Part shown: piece by piece, positions 24,994 to 34,073 of the stretch
Layout of the letters: every line of letters begins with the position of its first letter
Numbering within the stretch: position 1 is the first letter of the stretch
From: Prevotellaceae bacterium UBA4332
GTDB taxonomy: Bacteria; Bacteroidota; Bacteroidia; Bacteroidales; Bacteroidaceae
Direction: 5' to 3'
Assembly (NCBI GenBank): GCA_002394365.1
Contig: DGTQ01000026.1
Span: forward strand, 75,193-139,192
Length of the DNA: 64,000 nt
The notes under the pieces: generated by a model
Seen by the model: the letters and a program-made list of their open reading frames with translations, nothing else
Told to the model about the DNA's origin: nothing
Databases searched by the model: none
Position numbers and translations under genes: made by a program

Positions 24994-26838
24994 TCATCCC
25001 TCAATTTCCGACAGCTCCAGCCATCGCAGTTCCTTGCTGTCAAGTTCCTCATTGAGTATTGGCAGGCGCTTGCTCAGCAGGGTAATGCGCTCTACGCTTA
25101 TGTTGCCAGTGCTGAGCTCCTGCTCTATTGATTTTTTCTCAAGGGTGAGTTTCTCTATATCCTTTTCTAATTGGGCAAACTCCGTCTTTTCCTTGAAGGT
25201 CATCTTGCGTTTTCTTTCAGCATTGGGGTCGCGAGGTCCAGATGTTGTGGTGGCGGAGGAGGAACTGCTTCCTGCGCTCTGTCCTTTTTGGGCAGAAGAT
25301 TTCTCTGCTGCCTCTTTGGGTTGCAGTTTTTTCCAGTCTCGATACTGGGTGTAGTTGCCAGGGAAATCCTTTATGTTGCCCTCTCCCTTGAATACGAGCA
25401 GGTGGTCAACAACCTTATCCATGAAATAGCGGTCGTGGCTTACTATGATGACGCAACCTGGAAAGTCTTGCAGATATTCCTCCAGCACCTGAAGGGTTTG
25501 TATGTCGAGGTCGTTGGTGGGCTCGTCGAGGATAAGGAAATTGGGATTGCGCATGAGTACCGTGCAAAGATACAGCTTGCGCTTCTCGCCACCAGAGAGC
25601 TTATAGACGTAGTTGTATTGCTGCTCTGGGGTGAAGAGAAAGTGTTGCAGAAGTTGCGAGGCAGAGAAATGGCGCCCTTTGCCCAGGTCTATGTATTCGG
25701 CTATGTTGCGCACGACGTCTATTACCTTCTGCTGATTGTCAAACTGCAAACCTTCTTGCGAGAAATAACCGAACTTTACGGTTTCGCCGATGTCGAATTT
25801 TCCTTCGTCGGCAGGCACGAGTCCCAATAGCAGTTTTATGAAGGTAGATTTGCCTGTGCCGTTGTTACCCACGATGCCCATCTTCTCGAATCGGGCAAAG
25901 TTGTAGTAGAAGTCCCTGAGTATCACCTTGCCGTCATGCTGGCTGCCCTCGCGAGGAGGAAATTTCTTTGACACATACTGGCACTCAAATATCTTGCTGC
26001 CTATATAGACGTTGCTGGATTTCAGGCGTATCTGCCGTTCCTCTATGCGTTGTCTGGCTACTTTCTCAAGTTCGTAGAAGGCATCTTCACGATATTTAGC
26101 CTTGTGACCACGTGCCTGAGGCTGGCGACGCATCCATTCCAACTCTCTGCGATACAGGTTGTTGGCATGGCGTATGGTGGCAGCTGCGGTGGCAAGACGC
26201 TCGTCGCGCTTCTCGAGGTAGTAGGAGTAGTTTCCCCTGTAGCTGTAGATGGTGTTATTGTCCAGTTCGAGGATGATGCTGCACACGTTGTCAAGGAAAT
26301 AGCGGTCGTGGGTTACCATGAGCAACGTCTTGTTTCCTCGCTGCAAGAAGCCCTCAAGCCATTCCACCATTTCGAGGTCGAGGTGGTTGGTGGGCTCGTC
26401 GAGAATGAGGAAATCGGGATTTGATATCAGCACCTGTGCCAGGGCTATACGCTTCTGCTGTCCGCCACTCAGCTGGCTTACGGGCTGTTGCATGTCCGTT
26501 ATCCTGAGTTGGGTGAGTATCTGCTTAGCCTTGAGCTGCACCTCGTCGCTCACTGTGGGGTGTTCTGAGAAGCAGGCCTCAAGTACGGTAGCGTTGGGCT
26601 CGAATACTGGTTCCTGTCGCAGGTATCCTGTCTTGATGCCGTTGCGATATATTATGCTTCCGCTGTCGATGCTCTCGTTGCCCGTCAGCATAGACAGCAG
26701 GGTGGATTTGCCAGTACCGTTCTGGGCTATCAGTCCTACTCTCTGTCCCTCTGCTATGCTGAAGGAGATGTCTTGAAAGAGGATGCGTTCGCCAAAGCGT
26801 TTCGAGACATTTTGTACGTCAAGATAGATGTTTGCCAT
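24994..26838 (-). CDS. ABC-F ATPase (Uup-like)
   Basis: A 614-residue soluble ABC-F protein with two ATP-binding cassettes and no membrane part; the family acts on ribosomes. The first cassette has GQNGTGKST and LSGGQQKR, the second GNNGTGKST and LSGGEKRK; both have the DEPTNHLD/DEPTNDLD Walker B. An inter-domain linker of about 80 residues carries RREAEWMRRQPQARG-type text. A C-terminal coiled coil (about 545-610) with a serine-rich preceding segment is like Uup. It starts one base after the engB stop, so both are co-transcribed. Confidence 0.92.
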   Translation of the reverse strand: MANIYLDVQNVSKRFGERILFQDISFSIAEGQRVGLIAQNGTGKSTLLSMLTGNESIDSGSIIYRNGIKTGYLRQEPVFEPNATVLEACFSEHPTVSDEVQLKAKQILTQLRITDMQQPVSQLSGGQQKRIALAQVLISNPDFLILDEPTNHLDLEMVEWLEGFLQRGNKTLLMVTHDRYFLDNVCSIILELDNNTIYSYRGNYSYYLEKRDERLATAAATIRHANNLYRRELEWMRRQPQARGHKAKYREDAFYELEKVARQRIEERQIRLKSSNVYIGSKIFECQYVSKKFPPREGSQHDGKVILRDFYYNFARFEKMGIVGNNGTGKSTFIKLLLGLVPADEGKFDIGETVKFGYFSQEGLQFDNQQKVIDVVRNIAEYIDLGKGRHFSASQLLQHFLFTPEQQYNYVYKLSGGEKRKLYLCTVLMRNPNFLILDEPTNDLDIQTLQVLEEYLQDFPGCVIIVSHDRYFMDKVVDHLLVFKGEGNIKDFPGNYTQYRDWKKLQPKEAAEKSSAQKGQSAGSSSSSATTTSGPRDPNAERKRKMTFKEKTEFAQLEKDIEKLTLEKKSIEQELSTGNISVERITLLSKRLPILNEELDSKELRWLELSEIEG

Positions 26839-27426
26839 TTACAGAATCTTTTCTATATAGTCCAGCAATTCGTCCTTACCCATACGTTTTTCAGAAGAGG
26901 TGACGAAGTATGGCGGCAACTCCTCCCATGTGTCGAGCAAACTGTCAAGATAGCGCTTCACGTTCTGGCGCATCTTGTCTGTACCGAGTTTGTCTGCCTT
27001 GGTAAAAACTATAGAAAATGGCACCCCGTTTTCGCCAAGCCAGTCCATGAATTCACGGTCTATCTTCTGCGGTTCGTGGCGTATGTCTATCAGGAGGAAA
27101 ACGTTTACCAGCTGCTCCCTTTGCAGTATGTAGGAGAATATCATCTTTTCGATGTCCTCCTGCACTTTCTTCGAGCGCTTGGCAAAACCATATCCAGGCA
27201 GGTCAACGATATACCACTCGTCATTGATGAGGAAGTGGTTTATCAGCAGCGTCTTGCCTGGCGTGGCGCTGGTCTTGGCAAGTCCCTTGTGGTTGGTGAG
27301 CATGTTTATGAGGCTCGATTTGCCCACGTTGCTCCTGCCTATGAATGCAAACTCCGCCTTCGTGTCCTTGGGACATTGGGAGAGCTTTGCCGAACTTATA
27401 GTGAATACTGATTTCTTTATATCCAT
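26839..27426 (-). CDS. engB: Ribosome biogenesis GTPase YihA/YsxC
   Basis: A 195-residue essential-type GTPase needed for large-subunit assembly. The G1 motif GRSNVGKSS (about 31), G3 DLPGYG (about 76) and G4 FTKADK (about 142) are all visible, as is the family start FTISSAKLSQCP. It is immediately upstream of the ABC-F gene and 54 bases downstream of recN. Confidence 0.95.
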   Translation of the reverse strand: MDIKKSVFTISSAKLSQCPKDTKAEFAFIGRSNVGKSSLINMLTNHKGLAKTSATPGKTLLINHFLINDEWYIVDLPGYGFAKRSKKVQEDIEKMIFSYILQREQLVNVFLLIDIRHEPQKIDREFMDWLGENGVPFSIVFTKADKLGTDKMRQNVKRYLDSLLDTWEELPPYFVTSSEKRMGKDELLDYIEKIL

Positions 27427-27480
27427 ATACGATTAAGTGTGTTGTGTGTGAGTGTGAGGGGTGGGGGATGATGAGAGGGC

Positions 27481-29139
27481 TTAGTGCAGCAGAGCCTTGG
27501 CATTGGAGAGTGCAGCCTCTGTTATGTCGGCTCCGCTCAGCATCTGGGCTATCTCCGTTATTCGCTCCTCCTTGTTCAGCTGGCGCATTACGGTTGTGGT
27601 CTGCTCTCTGGTGTCGTGTTTCTCCACCTTGTAGTGGTACGTTCCGCTTGCCGCTATCTGTGGCAGGTGTGTTATGCTTATCACCTGTCTGCCGCTGTTG
27701 CCCATGTCCTTCATTATGTCTGCCATCTTTTCGGCTATCTTGCCGCTGACGCCAGTGTCTATCTCGTCGAATATTATGGTAGGCAGTTTTACGGCAGTGC
27801 TGATGAGAGCCTTCAGCGACAGCATCAGTCGGGCTATCTCGCCACCAGAAGCCACCTGTGCCACAGGCCTGAGAGCCATGCCCTTGTTGGCAGAGAAGAG
27901 GAAGGCTACCTTGTCCTGTCCTGATGCGCCCAGTTCCTCCGTTTGCTTTATCTCCACCTTGAACTCGGTGCTGGGCATACCCAGCGATACGAGCCTCTGG
28001 CATATCTCCTTCTCCACCTGCTTTACGGCTTTCTGTCTTGCTGATGACAGCTTTGCGGCTATCTTCTGTGCCTTGTCAAGCAGCTTGGCAACCTCCGCCT
28101 CCTTGCTGCGTATCAGTTCGTCGCTGTTGTCTATGCCGTCTATCAGCTCCTGCAGACGTTCCTGCTCCTCCAGAAGTGCCTCTACGCTGTCCTTGTGGTG
28201 CTTGCGTTGCAGACTGTATATAAGGTCCAGCCGCTCGTTAATCTGCGCCAGCCTCTCAGGGTTGAAGTCTATGTTCTCCGACTCGCTGGCTATGTCGCCG
28301 GCTATGTCCTTCAGCTCTATCAGACTGCTCTCCAGCCTGTCTGCCACCCCCTGTATCTTGTTGTAGAAAGGTGCCACAGCATTTACTCTGTTCGCAGCCT
28401 GCCTTATAATCTCGAGGGCGCAGTTTTCTCCGCTCAGCATGTTGTCGGCATCATAGAGGGCAGACTTTATCTCCTCCGTATGCGTGGCAGCCTCCTGTTC
28501 GTTCTCCAGTTCTTCCTGCTCTCCAGCCTTGAGTCGTGCCTCCGAAAGCTCCGAAAGCTGGAAGCGCATGTAGTCCTCCTTCTCGCGCGACTCGTCGAAA
28601 GCACTCTTCATCTGCTCCAGCTCCAGCCCTCTGCTTTTGTATTCGGAGAAAACGGAGCGGTATTCTGCCAGCAGTTCGTCGTTGTGGGCTATTATGTCGA
28701 GCACGTTCAGCTGGAAATTCTCTTTCTGCAGCAACAGGTTCTGGTGCTGAGAGTGTATGTCCACCAGCATCTCGCCCAGCTCTTTCATCTGCTGCACGGT
28801 TACGGGTGTGTCGTTTATAAATCCGCGGCTCTTTCCCGTTGCCGTCAGTTCGCGTCTTATTATGCACTCACCATTCTCCTCAGTGTCCAGTTCGTTTTCC
28901 TCAAACCATTCAGCGAGGTTGTAGCGTGATATGTCGAAACACGCCTCTATGGTACATTTCTGCGCACCCGTCTTTACGGCTTTCGAGTCGGCACGCTGTC
29001 CTAACAGCAGTCCTATGGCACCCAGTATGATACTCTTTCCAGCACCTGTCTCGCCCGTTATCACAGAGAAACCAGCCGAGAAGTCGATGTTCAACTCGTC
29101 TATGAGTGCAAAATTCTTTATGTAGAGATGCTTAAGCAT
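27481..29139 (-). CDS. recN: DNA repair protein RecN
   Basis: An SMC-like ATPase of 552 residues that acts in recombinational double-strand break repair. The Walker A region VITGETGAGKSIILGAI is at about residue 30, two long coiled coils flank the middle, and the C-terminal half has QVASGGEIARLMLSLK (signature) and IIFDEIDTGVSG (Walker B). It lies downstream of dnaN, the exonuclease and the DUF4835 gene, an arrangement of replication and repair genes. A GGAAGTA array separates it from the DUF4835 gene. Confidence 0.96.
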   Translation of the reverse strand: MLKHLYIKNFALIDELNIDFSAGFSVITGETGAGKSIILGAIGLLLGQRADSKAVKTGAQKCTIEACFDISRYNLAEWFEENELDTEENGECIIRRELTATGKSRGFINDTPVTVQQMKELGEMLVDIHSQHQNLLLQKENFQLNVLDIIAHNDELLAEYRSVFSEYKSRGLELEQMKSAFDESREKEDYMRFQLSELSEARLKAGEQEELENEQEAATHTEEIKSALYDADNMLSGENCALEIIRQAANRVNAVAPFYNKIQGVADRLESSLIELKDIAGDIASESENIDFNPERLAQINERLDLIYSLQRKHHKDSVEALLEEQERLQELIDGIDNSDELIRSKEAEVAKLLDKAQKIAAKLSSARQKAVKQVEKEICQRLVSLGMPSTEFKVEIKQTEELGASGQDKVAFLFSANKGMALRPVAQVASGGEIARLMLSLKALISTAVKLPTIIFDEIDTGVSGKIAEKMADIMKDMGNSGRQVISITHLPQIAASGTYHYKVEKHDTREQTTTVMRQLNKEERITEIAQMLSGADITEAALSNAKALLH

Positions 29140-29373
29140 TACGTAATAGAAATGGAAGTAAAAATGGAAGTAAAAAAGGAAGTAGAAATGGAAGTAGAAA
29201 TGGAAGTAAAAATGGAAGTAGAAAGGGAAGTAGAAAAGGGAAGTAGAAATGGAAGTCTTCCAGCCAGTGAAGCTGGCTTAACTCCCTATTTAACTTCATT
29301 CTATAACTCCCTTAACCAAAGGTTTATAACTCCCTTTTTTAACTTCATCTTTAATCTTTAACGTTTAACGTCT
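29140..29373. repeat. GGAAGTAAAAAT tandem array with central hairpin
   Basis: About ten units of GGAAGTA(G/A)AAAT (29150-29258) lead to the hairpin AGCCAG-tgaag-CTGGCT (29263-29279). Inversely oriented, degenerate units (AACTCCCTATTTAACTTC and similar) follow to about 29350. Any ORF through the array merely repeats three- and four-residue units and is not a gene. Confidence 0.8.
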
Positions 29374-30303
29374 TCACTCCAAGATCTTGCTCCATGCAGT
29401 ATTCTGCGCAGCATTGATGTTAAAGAGCAGAGCGTTCACGCTTTCCTTTTCCTTTGCCGTACCCTTGCCCTTGTATATGCTTGCCAGCTCGTCTTTCTTG
29501 TAGTCGGTCCATATCTGTGGCAATGCGCTCATGGGGCGATTAGTGTGCGCTGCTTTCAGGTCGTTCTCCAGAGCTGTGGTTATCTCTGTTCTGCCACGCT
29601 CGGGGTTGTTAGCCATCTCGTCGAGTCCCTTGCGGTAGTAGTCGTATTGCAGTTGCCTCATGCCCTCGAGCGCACCATCCATGTAGTCGTTTATTATGGT
29701 GAAGCGGTTGGTCGATTTGTCAAACGAAGCCCAGCCAGGGTAGTTGAGGTTCTGGGCGTTGTTGGTCAGGTTCAGGCAGCGTTGCAGCACGTCCTCGCCC
29801 CCCTTGGGCGAGAAGGAGTCCAGATTCATGCCTATGATGAGGTAGGCATAGTAGGCAAAAAGAGCCGTCAGCTGGTTGTCCACCATCTCCTCGTTGAACT
29901 CGAAATTCTCAAACTGGTTGTAGGTAAAGGTGAAGTTGTTGTCCTGAAACTGGAACAGGGTAGAGGTGTACGAGGAGTTATACACAGGTCTGATAGCCTG
30001 AACAGTGCAGTTGCAGCCCCACGTGCCCTGGTCCTTCTTATATTCCGTCACCGTTATGTGGAAGTTGCAGTTTATGCGCTCGTTCTCCTGAAACTTCAGT
30101 GCTGTCCATTGCTGTGCGTTCACCCATTCCTGCAGTTTCCCCTGCAGTTCCTCAAAAACCGATGCGTCAGTACCCTGTATCTGCTGGTGGTTTATGGTTA
30201 TTTTCACGTTCAGCTCCTGCGCATCCATACTTACGGCAACTGCCCATAGCATTGTGGCTATGAGCAGTAGTTCCTTGATATGTGTTGTCGTTGTCTTCTT
30301 CAT
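29374..30303 (-). CDS. DUF4835 family secreted protein
   Basis: A 309-residue Bacteroidota-specific protein with an N-terminal signal sequence (KELLLIATMLWAVAVSMDAQ) and the family-typical opening ELNVKITINHQQIQGTD. The body has aromatic-rich stretches NFTFTYNQFENFEF and LFAYYAYLIIGMNLDSFSP. Function is unknown; the protein is presumably periplasmic or outer-membrane associated. It starts 6 bases after the exonuclease stop, so the genes are coupled even though one protein is exported and the other is cytoplasmic. Confidence 0.85.
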   Translation of the reverse strand: MKKTTTTHIKELLLIATMLWAVAVSMDAQELNVKITINHQQIQGTDASVFEELQGKLQEWVNAQQWTALKFQENERINCNFHITVTEYKKDQGTWGCNCTVQAIRPVYNSSYTSTLFQFQDNNFTFTYNQFENFEFNEEMVDNQLTALFAYYAYLIIGMNLDSFSPKGGEDVLQRCLNLTNNAQNLNYPGWASFDKSTNRFTIINDYMDGALEGMRQLQYDYYRKGLDEMANNPERGRTEITTALENDLKAAHTNRPMSALPQIWTDYKKDELASIYKGKGTAKEKESVNALLFNINAAQNTAWSKILE

Positions 30304-30309
30304 TTTTTT

Positions 30310-31167
30310 TTACCTTGTCATGTTCGCCTCGCGCAGCCTTATGCGTGTCAGCACCTGCTTGGTGTCGAGGGTGAAGTCGCTGCTCAGCATCCAGCTGTAG
30401 TATCCAGGGTCTCTGTGCAGCACGTCCGTCACAGCCCATCCCTTGTATTTGCCAAAGGTAAACACCTCGTGCAGTCTCTCTGTGCCGTCAGGATTCAGCA
30501 GTGGGTTGCCGTCAGGTCCCTTCATGGGTTCCCACACCATTCTGCCAGCAAAATCCACGTTCTTGCGCTGGTTGCAGAAGTCGTTTATCACGTCCATGTC
30601 GTTAGGCAACTGTCGCTCTTCCTCCTCCTGCTTGCCTGGGGCGTACATGTCCAGCTGCCCCATGAGCACTCGGTATGTAGCCTCCGTATCCTCGTTGGCA
30701 AGGTGCGCCTGGAAGTCCTCCTCCATTTTTCTGCCACAATAGAACTTGTAGGCAGCAGCAAGATTTCTGCGCTCCATTCTGCGGAATATCTGGCTTGCAT
30801 CAATCATCCTGCACTTGGTGAAGTCGAAGGACACCCCCGTGCGCAGAAATTCCTCAGCCAGCAGAGGTATGTCGAAGTTGTTGGAATTGAAACCAGCAAA
30901 GTCGCAGCCCTCGAAATCCTGCAGCAGGGTAGGGCAGAGAGCCTTGAACGTAGGAGCACCCTTCACCATCTCGTCGGTGATGTGCGTCAGTTCCTGCACC
31001 TCCTGTGGTATAGCCCTCTCTGGGTTCACGAAGTAGTTCTTGCGCTCTTCCTTCCCGTCGGGGCTCACCTTTATGTAGCTTATCTGTATTATGCGGTCCT
31101 TGGCTATGTCGAGCCCCGTTGTCTCGAGGTCGAATATCACCAACGGCTTTGTCAAGTTCAGTTTCAT
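30310..31167 (-). CDS. DnaQ-like 3'-5' exonuclease
   Basis: A DEDD-type exonuclease, probably a proofreading or repair nuclease. The ExoI motif VIFDLETTGLD is at residues 10-20, ExoII GFNSNNFDIPLL near 92, and an ExoIII-like HLANEDTEATYRVL near 158. The C-terminal 100 residues add a small domain with FTFGKYKGWAVTDVLHRDPGYYSWM, which is typical of the Bacteroidota form. I choose the ATG at 31167 (MKLNLTKP); an alternative ATG at 31185 overlaps the dnaN stop. It lies directly behind dnaN. Confidence 0.9.
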   Translation of the reverse strand: MKLNLTKPLVIFDLETTGLDIAKDRIIQISYIKVSPDGKEERKNYFVNPERAIPQEVQELTHITDEMVKGAPTFKALCPTLLQDFEGCDFAGFNSNNFDIPLLAEEFLRTGVSFDFTKCRMIDASQIFRRMERRNLAAAYKFYCGRKMEEDFQAHLANEDTEATYRVLMGQLDMYAPGKQEEEERQLPNDMDVINDFCNQRKNVDFAGRMVWEPMKGPDGNPLLNPDGTERLHEVFTFGKYKGWAVTDVLHRDPGYYSWMLSSDFTLDTKQVLTRIRLREANMTR

Positions 31168-31177
31168 CGTGTTAATC

Positions 31178-32305
31178 TTAATCATTCAGCAACATTGGCA
31201 TGATGAGCATCAGCACGTCCTCGTTCTCTGGCTGCTCGGCAGGGCGTATCACTCCCGCACGACTTGGGTCGGCAAGCTCTATCACCACCTCGTCGCTCGA
31301 CAGGTTGTTGAGTATCTCCGTAAGAGCCGAACCCTTGAAACCTATGCACATAGGCACGCCGCCATACTCACACGCTACGTCCTCTCTTGCGCTCGTAGCA
31401 AAGTCGATGTCCTCAGAGTTCAGTTCGAGGTTGTTCATCTCCAGGCGCAGCTTTATGAGCTGTGTGCTCTCGCTTGCAAAAGGCATCACTCTGCGCAGAG
31501 CGCTGATGAGAGCCTTGCGGTCTATCGTCACTATGTTGGGGTTGTCTGATGGTATGACAGAAGCATAGTTAGGATAGCGTCCCTCTATCAGTCGGCAGGC
31601 AAGCATGCCGTCCTTGAAGCTTATCTCTGCGTTGTTGGCATTAAACTTTATGCTCACCATCTCGTCGTCCTCCGTAGAGAGCACGCTCCTCAGCAGCGAA
31701 GCAGGCTTCTTAGGCAGGATGAACGAAGCAGGAATCTCAGCCTTGCAGGCAAAGAGCATGTTTCTCACCATCTTGTGGCCGTCGCTCGCTACCAGATTGA
31801 GGCTGTCCTCCTTCTGGTCAAAATATATGCCGTTCATCACCACTCTCAGCTCGTCGTCAGCCGTAGCAAACAGCGTGCGCTGTATGTTGGTGGCAAGAGT
31901 AGCAGCACTCATGTTCGTCTCCGTATATCCGTCCTGCAGAGGTTGCATGAGGGGATATTCCTCAGCGCTCTGTCCCAGTATGGCATACGAACCGTTCTGG
32001 TATATTATGCGGATGCTGTTGTCGTTCTCGTTCACCTCGAAGGTCAGTGGCTGCTCTGCCACCTCCTTTATCGCCGTCAGTATTATCCTGTTAGGCACGC
32101 AGAAAGCCCCCTCTCCCTCGTTGGCTGTAAGGGGTATGAAGCACTTCATCATGTTGGTGCTGTCGCTTGCCGTCAGTGTCAGTGTGCCATTCTTTATGTC
32201 GAACAGGAAACTGTCCAGTATCGATAGTGAGTTCTTCGAGTTGATAACTTTAGACAATATTCCAAGTTTACTACTCAGTACGGATGATGATAAGGTAAAA
32301 GTCAT
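31178..32305 (-). CDS. dnaN: DNA polymerase III beta subunit (sliding clamp)
   Basis: The 375-residue processivity clamp of the replicative polymerase, made of three repeated clamp folds. It starts MTFTLSSSVLSSKLG and ends MLIMPMLLND, both close to the family pattern, and has GRYPNYASVIP in the middle domain. It is the first gene of a leftward replication/repair operon (exonuclease, DUF4835, recN). A well-formed promoter is found upstream, divergent from the DUF3127 gene. Confidence 0.96.
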   Translation of the reverse strand: MTFTLSSSVLSSKLGILSKVINSKNSLSILDSFLFDIKNGTLTLTASDSTNMMKCFIPLTANEGEGAFCVPNRIILTAIKEVAEQPLTFEVNENDNSIRIIYQNGSYAILGQSAEEYPLMQPLQDGYTETNMSAATLATNIQRTLFATADDELRVVMNGIYFDQKEDSLNLVASDGHKMVRNMLFACKAEIPASFILPKKPASLLRSVLSTEDDEMVSIKFNANNAEISFKDGMLACRLIEGRYPNYASVIPSDNPNIVTIDRKALISALRRVMPFASESTQLIKLRLEMNNLELNSEDIDFATSAREDVACEYGGVPMCIGFKGSALTEILNNLSSDEVVIELADPSRAGVIRPAEQPENEDVLMLIMPMLLND

Positions 32306-32348
32306 AGTTATAAATTATGTCGTTTTAGGTTTTTGAAAATTCAGTATG

Positions 32349-32380
32349 CAAAAATACAAAAAACTCGTTATGCAGGCAAA
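32349..32380 (-). promoter_or_regulatory. Bacteroidota-type promoter of dnaN
   Basis: On the minus strand TTTG (32377-32380) and TATTTTTG (32349-32356) are 20 bases apart, about 44 bases upstream of the dnaN ATG. Confidence 0.6.
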
Positions 32381-32395
32381 AAAAATGTCAAAAAG

Positions 32396-32427
32396 TTTCT
32401 TAATTCGACGTAATTTTTGTAATTTCG
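32396..32427 (+). promoter_or_regulatory. Weak candidate promoter of the DUF3127 gene
   Basis: TTTC (32396-32399) and TAATTTCG (32420-32427) are 20 bases apart; each deviates from the consensus by one base. Confidence 0.4.
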
Positions 32428-32488
32428 CAAAAGCAAAAACGAAATAAGTCAAATACACACATAATTTATATATACATAAACACAACAC

Positions 32489-32911
32489 ATGGAATTACAA
32501 GGTAAGATTATTGCAGCACTGCCAGAGCGCTCTGGCGTAAGCGCACGTGGAGAATGGAAAGTACAGGAGTTCGTGCTCGAAACAGTCGATTCACAGTATC
32601 CTCGCAAGATGGTCTTCGACGTATTCGGAGCAGAGCGTCTCCAGCGCTTCAACATACAGGTAGGTCAGACGGTCACCGTAGCCTTCGACATCGACGCCCG
32701 CGAGTACAACGGCAGGTGGTACAACTCCATCCGTGCTTTTGACGTGCGCCAGGTTGACCTCTCACAGCCAGCACCTGTAGCAGCGCCAGTATCGTCAGCA
32801 CCAGTTTCGGCTCCAGTATCGGCACCCGTCTCTGACTCTCAGGCCTCAACCCTCAACTCTCAGCCCTCAAATGACGACTTAGCAGACAGTCCAGACAATC
32901 TGCCATTCTAA
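32489..32911 (+). CDS. DUF3127 OB-fold protein, SSB-like
   Basis: A 140-residue Bacteroidota protein of the DUF3127 family, a short OB-fold domain (1-90) with the motif EFVLETVDSQYPRKMVFDVFG and NGRWYNSIRAF. The rest is a disordered linker rich in proline, serine and valine (repeats of SAPVSAPV), ending in an acidic tip DDLADSPDNLPF. That tail closely resembles the partner-binding tip of single-stranded-DNA-binding proteins (DDIPF). It is divergent from dnaN, so a role in DNA replication or repair is a plausible inference, not an established function. Confidence 0.82.
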   Translation: MELQGKIIAALPERSGVSARGEWKVQEFVLETVDSQYPRKMVFDVFGAERLQRFNIQVGQTVTVAFDIDAREYNGRWYNSIRAFDVRQVDLSQPAPVAAPVSSAPVSAPVSAPVSDSQASTLNSQPSNDDLADSPDNLPF

Positions 32912-32948
32912 CCCCCGCTTTTTTTGTAAAGAAGAAAGAGAAAGAACG

Positions 32949-33743
32949 TTGCACAAACGCTTTTCACATAGAAAATCCTCTCATCCCTCATGCCTCTCCT
33001 CATGGAAATGGTGGGTGGGAGGATTTTTCGTTGCCACGGTCTATCTCGCCGTCTTCTACTATTTCTTCGTAGGGCCCACAGGCTTCCGCTGGCGAGCCCT
33101 CTATGGCGATGCCACCTATCCAGAGGGCTACGAGATACAAGGCATCGACATCTCCCACTATCAGGGCAAGATAGACTGGGAATCCCTGCGCAACGCCATG
33201 ATAAACAAAGCCCCCGTGCGCTTCGTCATAGTAAAAGCCACCGAGGGCTCCTCGCTCATCGATGAAACCTTCGAGGACAATTTCTATCAAGCCCGTGAAT
33301 ACGGTTTCATTCGCGGAGCCTACCATTTCTACAGCCTGCGTTCTTCAGCCCGCTCCCAGGCACAGCATTTCCTCGACAATGTGAAGCTCGAGAGTGGCGA
33401 CCTGCCACCAATCCTCGACGTAGAACACAAGCCCGAAGACCAGACTACCGAAGACTTCCAGCGAGACATCCTCACCTGGCTCCACATAGTAGAAGACCGC
33501 TACCACGTCAAGCCCATCCTCTACACCTATTACAAGTTCAAGGAGAAATACCTCTCCGACAATCGTTTCGACGGTTATCCCTACTGGATAGCCCACTATT
33601 ACGTTGACAAAATGGAGTACAAGGGCGAGTGGAAATTCTGGCAACACACCGATGCTGGCAAACTATCTGGCATCAATGGCTACGTAGATTTCAATATCTA
33701 TAACGGCTCCTACTACGACCTCAAACAACTCTGCATAGAGTAG
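32949..33743 (+). CDS. Membrane-anchored GH25 lysozyme-like muramidase
   Basis: A 264-residue glycoside hydrolase family 25 protein that would cleave peptidoglycan between MurNAc and GlcNAc. A short basic N-terminus is followed by one membrane segment (about 21-41, WWVGGFFVATVYLAVFYYFF). The barrel begins GIDISHYQGKIDW (catalytic Asp region) and has PPILDVEH with the conserved DxE motif, then ILYTYYKFKEKYL and FWQHTDAGKLSGINGYVDFN at the end. The start is TTG; no in-frame ATG lies before the conserved domain. It follows the DUF3127 gene by 37 bases. Confidence 0.88.
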   Translation: MHKRFSHRKSSHPSCLSSWKWWVGGFFVATVYLAVFYYFFVGPTGFRWRALYGDATYPEGYEIQGIDISHYQGKIDWESLRNAMINKAPVRFVIVKATEGSSLIDETFEDNFYQAREYGFIRGAYHFYSLRSSARSQAQHFLDNVKLESGDLPPILDVEHKPEDQTTEDFQRDILTWLHIVEDRYHVKPILYTYYKFKEKYLSDNRFDGYPYWIAHYYVDKMEYKGEWKFWQHTDAGKLSGINGYVDFNIYNGSYYDLKQLCIE

Positions 33744-33793
33744 CTTTCCTCTTTGTCATACGCTTTTTTGTTAAGTTTGTTATGCCCCCCAAA

Positions 33794-33845
33794 AGGTATC
33801 AAAAGTCTCAAAGGTCTCAAAAGTCTCAAAGGTCTCAAAAGTTAC
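33794..33845 (+). repeat. Period-9 tandem array (GTCTCAAAA/GTCTCAAAG) of element 2
   Basis: Five to six units alternating GTCTCAAAG and GTCTCAAAA. They pair with the GAAACATTT units of the other array with one G-U pair per unit. Confidence 0.85.
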
Positions 33846-33937
33846 ATTTGATTTTTCGGAGGTTGGTGCAAAGGTAATAGGTCTTAATGTACTTTGTTTA
33901 GACTTGTTGAATGGGGACAACAAGAAACTTTTCTTTG

Positions 33938-33975
33938 GAATATAAATATATTTATATATAAATATATTTATATTC
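33938..33975. repeat. Perfect 38-base AT palindrome of element 2
   Basis: The sequence equals its own reverse complement over 38 bases, starting GAATATAAATATATTTATA. Only its two ends contain G or C. Confidence 0.95.
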
Positions 33976-34021
33976 TTTCTTTTGAAAATATAGAAATAAA
34001 GTAAAGCAAAAAAAACGTCGA

Positions 34022-34073
34022 TTGAAACATTTGAAACATTTGAAACATTTGAAACATTTGAAACATTTGAAAC
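34022..34073 (+). repeat. Period-9 tandem array (GAAACATTT) of element 2
   Basis: Six near-perfect units of TTGAAACAT in register, the most regular array in the window. Confidence 0.9.

Noticed and set aside
29128..29361. 77-residue ORF rich in MEVE repeats
   Set aside because: It is only the translation of the GGAAGTA tandem array in the spacer.
31178..31185. Absence of coaBC between the exonuclease and recN as a deletion
   Set aside because: I recall coaBC near these genes in some Bacteroidales, but gene order varies and nothing in the sequence shows a scar.
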